From Planctomycetota bacterium (GTDB lineage Bacteria > Planctomycetota > JAJSAM01 > JAJVHW01), in the NCBI GenBank assembly GCA_021776825.1, contig JAJFFG010000064.1:1-64000 (forward strand): a DNA stretch of 64,000 bases, in the 5' to 3' direction. Every line of letters begins with the position of its first letter. Positions within the stretch are counted from its first letter, which is position 1. The translations under genes and the position numbers were made by a program. Below, one piece after another: positions 58,919-64,000 of the stretch. The notes beneath the pieces are model-generated. The model did not search any database. It saw only the letters and a list, made by a program, of their open reading frames with translations, and was not told the DNA's origin.

Positions 58919-59309
58919 CGTCATCCTCGGTGTTCTCGGTGTTCTCAACCGAGGCGTTGTACTGCTGGATCACCGCGTCGGCTTGATTGTCAAGCCATCG
59001 TGCCAGTTGCTTCGCGGTCCGGGGATCGAACACCGCGCACATCTCCAGCTCGCGGACGATGCCACTCCGCCCTTCTGTCGCCGCTACTTCACCGACGCTG
59101 CCGTCATCGTTGAGCGTGTGGGTCATCTCGCGCGGTACGGCGTGGCGCTCGCTGTACATCGTCATCGTGATGAACGGCAGGGACGGGGATGGCCCGCCGA
59201 GCGCCCCATCGACGTGCACCGTGCGAAACCGGGGGCTCTTCAGATAGTGGAAGGTCAGCGTGGGCGGGCCGTCGTCGACCTGGTCGGCCTCGGGAGAAAC
59301 GTCGGTCAT
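58896..59309 (-). CDS. Unknown accessory-module protein A
   Basis: A 137-residue cytoplasmic protein: LTFHYLKSPRFRTVHVDGAL, then SLPFITMTMYSERHAVPREM and IVRELEMCAVFDPRTAKQLA followed by an acidic tail. The phrase pattern YLKSxxFRxxHxDGxxGG... YSERxAxP resembles an uncharacterised family that I remember from accessory regions in diverse bacteria; this cannot be confirmed here. First gene of the three-gene module; overlaps B. Function unknown. Confidence 0.62.
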   Translation of the reverse strand: MTDVSPEADQVDDGPPTLTFHYLKSPRFRTVHVDGALGGPSPSLPFITMTMYSERHAVPREMTHTLNDDGSVGEVAATEGRSGIVRELEMCAVFDPRTAKQLARWLDNQADAVIQQYNASVENTENTEDDDGAEESE

Positions 59310-59568
59310 GGTGTGCTCACTCTATCGGACGAACGGAGTGCCGCTCTTGCGTCAGCTAGCCAACTGCGTCGATGCGGCAGACTAGCCGGAGCTGCCCGCG
59401 TGGCGAGAGGAAGTGTGCGCGACGGACGCAGCCTGGAAGTGGGAACACCCCGAACTAACCCCACTTCTCGGCGCGCCGCGCTCTCGCCATCGAGTTGGCC
59501 GGGTTGGCCGGAAGCGTCCCACCTGCTACGGCCAAACCGTCGGCGCGGGATCCGAGTAGGCTGACGCG

Positions 59569-60063
59569 GTGGGTCTCATCGGTTGGCTACGACGTCATCT
59601 AGCTAGAGAACCCAGATATCGAACGAGAGAGCCCACCTCCCGGCACTGCGAGGCGGCGGTTGCGGCCTTCCGAAGCGCGCATCCGGGGACGCCCATCAGG
59701 GACGTGGAGGTGCGGGCGACTCTCGATGACGCGGTGATCGTCGCCGTGTACTACGCGGGGGGACGCCCCACGCCGCGCACGTACTTCCGTGTCGGACGCG
59801 CGGACCTCGTCGTGTCGGTGGAACCGCGCTCGCGCCATTCGGAACCAGGCTCAGTTCGGCGGGCTGAGCGCGCCACTCAGTATCAGGCTTGCGGTCCCGT
59901 GAGCGCGGACGGCATGGGCACCGGGCATAGCCGGCAGGGCTCGAACCTGCGACCTACGGTTTGGGACTCCGTAGGTCGGGTCAGTCGCCGGCGAAGAGGC
60001 GCTGGAACGAGTCGAGTTCGCGCAGGGAGGCGAGATCGGGGTCGTTCGACATGGCATGCGTGA
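59569..60063 (+). CDS. Accessory protein with chimeric 3' end
   Basis: A 164-codon frame of which only the first 85-95 residues look genuine: MGLIGWLRRHLAREP, CEAAVAAFRSAHPGTPIRDV, TLDDAVIVAVYYAGGRPTPR and TYFRVGRADLVVSVE, a small alpha/beta fold. Beyond that the frame runs across a tRNA-derived fragment (giving the tell-tale RQGSNLRP translation) and antisense over the end of the kinase gene. The natural end of the gene has probably been lost or replaced at a recombination junction. No family is recognised for the first part. Confidence 0.5.
   Translation: MGLIGWLRRHLAREPRYRTREPTSRHCEAAVAAFRSAHPGTPIRDVEVRATLDDAVIVAVYYAGGRPTPRTYFRVGRADLVVSVEPRSRHSEPGSVRRAERATQYQACGPVSADGMGTGHSRQGSNLRPTVWDSVGRVSRRRRGAGTSRVRAGRRDRGRSTWHA
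59926..59977 (-). tRNA. 3'-end tRNA fragment (putative attachment-site remnant)
   Basis: On the minus strand the sequence fits tRNA positions 27-73: anticodon arm ACGGA-GTCCCAA-ACCGT (CCC in the anticodon position, one A-A mismatch next to the loop), five-base variable loop AGGTC, T stem-loop GCAGG-TTCGAGC-CCTGC and acceptor strand CGGCTAT plus G. No D arm or 5' acceptor strand exists upstream, where the kinase gene ends. Fragments running from the anticodon loop to the 3' end are typical of attachment sites left by integrating elements. No intact partner tRNA or integrase is in the window. The outer bases can also pair (GACCTACGG/CCGTAGGTC), so a hairpin terminator is the alternative. Confidence 0.6.
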
Positions 60064-62722
60064 GGTGTGCGGCGAACAGTGCGGGGGGCATCTCTTCGCG
60101 GCGACGGCGCAGATCTTCAGTCAGCCACTCGAGCGCCTTGTCGTGCTCGCCGGCGAGGGCCGCAGCGCAGACACCGTTGTAGAGGTGACCGCGTGCGAGA
60201 TCCGCGCGCAGGCTCTCGTTCTTGAGGCCACGTGCGAACTCGGCCGCCGCCGCGGCGAAGTCCTTCTCGGCGTAGAGGCCGTAGCCGATCGTCAGGTGGT
60301 CGTACGCCTCGCTGGGACCGACCGCCGCGAGCACGCGCTGATAGGCCTCGGCCCAGTATCTGTGCTCGTTCGCGTAGGCGGCGATGTGCGCGTGGATCCA
60401 CTCGGCTTCGCGCAGCGCGAGGAGTGCATCGTCCTGGCGACCGGCACTCTCGCGACCGGTGCCGATGTTGTACAGAGAGAGCGCGAGCTCGCGCCGTCGC
60501 GACGGAGTGGCGTCGCGCGTAGCGATGTCTCGATGGATCGGCAGTGACTCCGTGAAGTACGCGAGCGCCGCCTCGCCGTCGCCGAGGGTTCGGGCCGTGC
60601 TGCCGAGTTTCCCGAGCGCCCAAGCCAGACTCGCGGCGGCAGCAAGGTTCTGTGCGTCGAGCCCGACGATCCGGCGGCGCACGTCGACGGACTGCGTGAA
60701 GTGCACGAGAGCGCGCGGCTGGTCCTTCATGTCCTGCGCCAGCGCACCGAGCCGATCGTGGGCGAGTGCGACTTCCGACTGCCACTCGACGTTCGCGGCG
60801 TCCCGCTGCGTCAGCGCCAACGCCACCGAGAGCCCCTCTTCCAGGTCCTTGCGAGCAGCCTCGTGGCGGCCCGTGTGATGACGGATCTGGCCGATCCGCG
60901 AGAGCGCCGTGGTGAGGTCGCTCTGCCACTCGGTGTTGACGTCGTCGAGGGCGACCAGCTGCCGTGCGATGGCGAGTGCCTCGTTGTAGCTCACGAGCGC
61001 TTCGGGGATCTGGTTCGCGGACTTCGCGAGGTCCGCCAGCCCGATGAGCGCCGTGCCGACGTCATGCTGCGCGCGCGTGTTGCTCGGATCGCGGCGCGCC
61101 AGACGGCGCTTCACGTCGAGCGCCTCCACGAAGTGAGCGCGCGCGCCGTCGGTGTCGCCCGCGTCCTTCAGGCGGCCCGCTACCCGGCCCAGACTGAGCG
61201 AGAGGTTGCGTTGCCAGAACGACTTGGACGGATCCAGATCGACGAGTCGCCGGTAGATCACGAGCGACTGGCGATACCCCTCCAGCGCAGCGGCGGCGTC
61301 GCCCGCGAGACCGCGGCAGTGCGCGATGCGGAACACCACGCTCGCCACCTCGGCCTGCCGCTCCGGGTCGTCGGGCTGCTCCGTGCGGAGCTGCTGTCGG
61401 ATCGCGAGACACTCCTCGTAGTGCTCGACGCCCGCGGACAGACCGTCGGTCTGCAGCGCGATGTCTCCGACGTGTTCGAGGCTCTTGGCGAGAGCAGCAC
61501 GAGTGTCGAGATCCTCGGGGCTCTGCGTCGCGAGGCGCCGACGTATCCGGAGCGACTCGAGGTAGAGCGCGCGCGCCGTGTCGCGTTCGCCGCGACGCAC
61601 GAGGATGGTCGCTACTCGATCCAGGCTTCGGGTCAGATCCTGCTCGTCATCGAGCCGGCGTCGGATCTCCGCAGAGCGTCGAAAGACCGCGAGCGCGGCA
61701 TCAAGATCGCCCGTCTCCTGGTGCACGTCGCCCGTGCGGTTCAGTGCGGTGGCGAGCCCCTGCTGCCACTCGCGGTTCGTCGGCGCCGCGGCCACGAGTG
61801 TCTCGTAGACGGTCTGCGACTCGACGCACGTCGCGAGGGCCTCGTCGAGATCCCCGCTCGCGACGAGGACCTCGCCGATCCGCCCGAGCGCCAGTGCGCG
61901 TGACGCGCGAACCTCGTCGCTGACGTCCTCGATCGGTAGGCCGCGGTAGTACTCGAGTGACTTGCGCGACACCTGTGCGAGGAGATCCAGGCGACCGACC
62001 GAAACGAGTCCGTCGTGCAGGTCGTGGATCATGAAGTCGGCCAGGCTCTCGGCCGCTGCACGTTGCTTCTCTGCCCGCACGCGTTGGGCCTCTTCGCGGA
62101 CGCGCGCGGACTCGGCGTCGCGTCGCTTGTCGTCCAGCAGGAACGCAACGAGGAGCGTGGCGGCGGTCGCAGCGACCAGGCCGACAACGCCCACGCGCCG
62201 CAGCAGCCGCGACCGCGCGGCGCGTTCCCGCTGCGCCATCGCGCCGGCCCGCATCTCCCGTGCGCGGTTACCGAGAGCCTCCGCGCGTTCGTTGTCGGGA
62301 CGCAGTTCGAGGATGCGCACCGACATCGCCATCGCGCGGTCGAGCTGACGCACCAGCGCGTCTCCCTCCAGACCCTCGGCGGCTGCGAGCGTTGCCTCGC
62401 CCTCGGTGGACAGAGCGTCGACCTCGCGGTCGATCGCGCTCTCGCGCTGCCACGCGCGCAGCGCGTCGGCGAGCGCGCCGACCGTCTCGTAGCGATCCGC
62501 CTTGTCTCGGGCCAACGCCTTCAGGCAGATGCGGCCCAGTCCGGGGGGCGTTCCGGCGATCTCGGTGACGCCCTTCAACAGTTTGCGCACGTACTCGGGG
62601 AACGTCTTGAACTCGAACGGGAAGTCGCCGGTCAGGATGCGGTGCAGGATGGCGCCGAGGCTGTAGACGTCGGCGCGCGCGTCGATCTCCTGGACGTTCC
62701 CGAGCGCGGCCTCCGGGGCCAT
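59981..62722 (-). CDS. Ser/Thr kinase, C-terminal fragment with TPR tail (frameshifted)
   Basis: About 913 residues in this frame. It resumes the kinase immediately after the frameshift: in-frame codons upstream of the ATG encode ALGTPGY before MAPEAALGNVQEIDARADVYSLGAILH, i.e. the APE motif and helix F Asp of the activation segment. The kinase C-lobe ends near residue 95. A transmembrane helix follows (about 170-195, GVVGLVAATAATLLVAFLL). The last 650 residues are helical repeats of TPR type (LALGRIGEVLVASGDLDEAL; SLEHVGDIALQTDGLSAGVE; TALSRIGQIRHHTGRHEAAR), probably extracytoplasmic. This design is common among Planctomycetota kinases. The fragment alone would lack ATP-binding parts. Confidence 0.88.
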   Translation of the reverse strand: MAPEAALGNVQEIDARADVYSLGAILHRILTGDFPFEFKTFPEYVRKLLKGVTEIAGTPPGLGRICLKALARDKADRYETVGALADALRAWQRESAIDREVDALSTEGEATLAAAEGLEGDALVRQLDRAMAMSVRILELRPDNERAEALGNRAREMRAGAMAQRERAARSRLLRRVGVVGLVAATAATLLVAFLLDDKRRDAESARVREEAQRVRAEKQRAAAESLADFMIHDLHDGLVSVGRLDLLAQVSRKSLEYYRGLPIEDVSDEVRASRALALGRIGEVLVASGDLDEALATCVESQTVYETLVAAAPTNREWQQGLATALNRTGDVHQETGDLDAALAVFRRSAEIRRRLDDEQDLTRSLDRVATILVRRGERDTARALYLESLRIRRRLATQSPEDLDTRAALAKSLEHVGDIALQTDGLSAGVEHYEECLAIRQQLRTEQPDDPERQAEVASVVFRIAHCRGLAGDAAAALEGYRQSLVIYRRLVDLDPSKSFWQRNLSLSLGRVAGRLKDAGDTDGARAHFVEALDVKRRLARRDPSNTRAQHDVGTALIGLADLAKSANQIPEALVSYNEALAIARQLVALDDVNTEWQSDLTTALSRIGQIRHHTGRHEAARKDLEEGLSVALALTQRDAANVEWQSEVALAHDRLGALAQDMKDQPRALVHFTQSVDVRRRIVGLDAQNLAAAASLAWALGKLGSTARTLGDGEAALAYFTESLPIHRDIATRDATPSRRRELALSLYNIGTGRESAGRQDDALLALREAEWIHAHIAAYANEHRYWAEAYQRVLAAVGPSEAYDHLTIGYGLYAEKDFAAAAAEFARGLKNESLRADLARGHLYNGVCAAALAGEHDKALEWLTEDLRRRREEMPPALFAAHLTHAMSNDPDLASLRELDSFQRLFAGD

Positions 62723-62748
62723 GTAGCCAGGTGTGCCGAGGGCGCTCG

Positions 62749-63645
62749 TTATGTCTTGAGATCCGTCTCTTCGCGCAGATTGCTCAGGCGCGACTGCCAG
62801 CGGCTACCGGTGAGGTCCGGGCGCGACTGCATCTTGGCGAGGCCCCAGTCGAGCACGACGACCTCGCCGAACTGACCGAGTGCGACGTTGGCTGGCTTGA
62901 GATCGCGGTGGATGACGCCGCGCGAGTGCGCGTAGTCGACCGCATCGCAGATCTTCAAGAACGCCTCGAGCAGCGCGAGCCGATCCTCGAACGTGCGTGC
63001 TTCGCTGATGCCGTCGTGCAGCGTGCGCTCGCCACGCACCAGCCGCATCGTGTAGTAGGGAAGGCCAGACGGCGTGAGGCCCATCTCGTAGACCGGAACG
63101 ATGCCCGGATGCTCGAGGCCTCCCGTGACGACGGCCTCGTGGACGAAGCGCGCGATGACGTCTTCGGAGACGGGCCCCGACTCATCGGCCATCGGGTCTC
63201 GCGTCGTGCCCGAGCGGATCATCTTGAACGCGACGCGCCGGTTGAGCTCGCTGTCGAGCGCCAGGTAGACGACGCCCATGCCGCCTTCGCCGAGCGGCAT
63301 GAACCCGAGGTAGCGATCACGCTCGAGCGGACGAAGCGGGGCGCTCAGACGCGTGCCGGCTGCGCTGATGGCGTGCGACGCTGCGGGTCCCATGCTGGCC
63401 GGCAGTTCGCGCGTGACGACCCGGCGGGCCACCGCCGCGCGAACGTCTCCGTCGGCGCCGGCGACGATCTCGGCCATGGCCTCCTCGACCCGCGCGCGGT
63501 CGGCCGGGTCCATGGCATCGAGGACCGAGCCCGACCGAGTCTCGGAGTACCGCGCGAGGGCGGCCGCCGCCTGCTCCTTTGTCCAGACGCCGATGTCGAT
63601 GGCGACATCAGCGGCCAAGAGCTCGCGGAACGCGCCCGTTTGCAT
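62749..63645 (-). CDS. Ser/Thr kinase, N-terminal fragment (frameshifted)
   Basis: A 298-residue fragment containing the N-lobe and catalytic loop: glycine loop GEGGMGVVYLA (about 119-129), ATP-binding Lys141 (VAFKMI), Glu170 (FVHEAVVTGGLEHP), HRDLKPANV (246-254) and the metal motif DWG (266-268; DWG instead of DFG as in many kinases of this group). It ends LREETDLKT with TAA exactly where the APE-containing activation segment should follow. The segment continues in a different frame: between the last good codon and the resumed frame two bases are present where three are expected, so a single base is missing. Either a genuine mutation, a sequencing error or recoding. Confidence 0.88.
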   Translation of the reverse strand: MQTGAFRELLAADVAIDIGVWTKEQAAAALARYSETRSGSVLDAMDPADRARVEEAMAEIVAGADGDVRAAVARRVVTRELPASMGPAASHAISAAGTRLSAPLRPLERDRYLGFMPLGEGGMGVVYLALDSELNRRVAFKMIRSGTTRDPMADESGPVSEDVIARFVHEAVVTGGLEHPGIVPVYEMGLTPSGLPYYTMRLVRGERTLHDGISEARTFEDRLALLEAFLKICDAVDYAHSRGVIHRDLKPANVALGQFGEVVVLDWGLAKMQSRPDLTGSRWQSRLSNLREETDLKT

Positions 63646-63720
63646 GCCCGAGAGTACCGAGATCGGCCCGGCGACGCCCGCGCGGCCACTCGCACGTCGA
63701 GGGCGGCGACCAGCAGCGAC

Positions 63721-64000
63721 TCAGCTCTGGCGACGCGCGACCATCCGGAGTCCGGAGAGCTGGTCGGCATGCAGGCGCTTGCCTTGCTCCGAGTCCGGAC
63801 CGACCGCGGCGATCTCGTCGTGCCACCGGAGGCCCTCGTAGAGCACACGAAGCCAGAGCACGCGTTGGAACGACTCCCGCAGATCCGCGATCGGAGCGAA
63901 CTCCGTGAACCCGGCCAGGTACGCGTCGATCACGGCGGCCTTGCGATCCGCGTCGGACCAGCACGAATCGAGCAGGCGGTCGAGCGCGAAGAACGGGTGA
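63721..64000 (-). CDS. Phosphotransferase-like protein, 5' truncated by window edge
   Basis: The C-terminal 92 or so residues of a gene entering from the right edge: HPFFALDRLLDSCW, then a helical end with FQRVLWLRVLYEGLRWHDEI. An HPFF start of the last helical segment and W/Y-rich helices resemble the C-lobe of aminoglycoside phosphotransferase-like proteins, but too little is visible for certainty. The reading frame is open to the last base of the window. It lies 75 bases upstream of the kinase start on the same strand. Confidence 0.5.
   Translation of the reverse strand, partial: HPFFALDRLLDSCWSDADRKAAVIDAYLAGFTEFAPIADLRESFQRVLWLRVLYEGLRWHDEIAAVGPDSEQGKRLHADQLSGLRMVARRQS

Noticed and set aside
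59933-59977. RQGSNLRP peptide as protein evidence
   Set aside because: This phrase is a familiar artefact of translating tRNA T-arms in antisense; treated as a tRNA-derived fragment instead.
1-64000. CRISPR arrays, insertion-sequence transposases, rRNA operons, intact tRNA genes
   Set aside because: Searched by eye on both strands; no regularly spaced repeats, no transposase or integrase motifs, and only the partial tRNA near 59.95 kb were seen.

Overview
The window is very GC-rich (roughly 70 percent by eye), densely coded and mostly chromosomal in style. No ribosomal, tRNA-processing or central-metabolism gene is present to anchor taxonomy. The repertoire points to Planctomycetota or a relative: secreted HEAT-repeat proteins, HEAT plus von Willebrand A proteins, right-handed beta-helix proteins, membrane-anchored proteins built from carboxypeptidase-regulatory-like beta domains, an ECF sigma factor carrying such domains as a C-terminal extension, and a Ser/Thr kinase with a long TPR-type tail. 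This assignment is an inference from family content, not from a marker gene.

Layout. 0-8 kb: a 46-residue membrane/coiled-coil protein, a transglutaminase-like/jacalin-like protein, a GNAT enzyme, a membrane-anchored beta-helix protein, a secreted transglutaminase-like protein and a chagasin-like lipoprotein. 8-16 kb: a CHASE-PAS hybrid histidine kinase, an aminoglycoside-phosphotransferase-like protein with a VOC protein, GNAT, a secreted beta-helix protein and a DEAD-box helicase with an RG-rich tail. 16-26 kb: divergent secreted HEAT proteins, the ECF-sigma fusion translationally coupled to a lipoprotein hydrolase, a small HEAGH metalloprotease-like protein and a secreted beta-domain protein. 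26-33 kb: a divergent SufR-like regulator against a VOC/FMN-reductase operon, RNase H, a coupled S66-peptidase/kinase/nitrilase operon, a HEAT-vWA protein and WGR-DUF4240. 33-45 kb: a 35-residue basic protein, two giant membrane-anchored beta-domain proteins, DinB, HEAT, GNAT, methyltransferase, DUF2310. 45-52 kb: a FitAB/VapBC-type toxin-antitoxin pair, a pseudopilin-like operon, a coupled ClbS-like/GNAT/phosphotransferase operon, DUF4261 and a CAP-domain protein. 52-57 kb: small secreted or membrane proteins, a NosD-like beta-helix protein, a methyltransferase. 57-60 kb: an accessory island with hairpin-rich DNA, a three-gene unknown module and a tRNA 3'-end fragment. 60-64 kb: a Ser/Thr kinase-TPR gene interrupted by a one-base frameshift, then a phosphotransferase-like gene running off the edge.

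Many neighbours overlap by 4 to 8 bases (ATGA or GTGA junctions), so several small operons are directly visible. A theme is export: about a third of the genes carry signal peptides or N-terminal anchors. A second theme is small-molecule modification or resistance (GNATs, phosphotransferases, ClbS-like, S66/MccF-like, VOC). The most promising unexplained items are the hairpin-rich island at 57.4-60.0 kb with its tRNA fragment, three dispersed repeat types in intergenic DNA, and the sigma-factor fusion.
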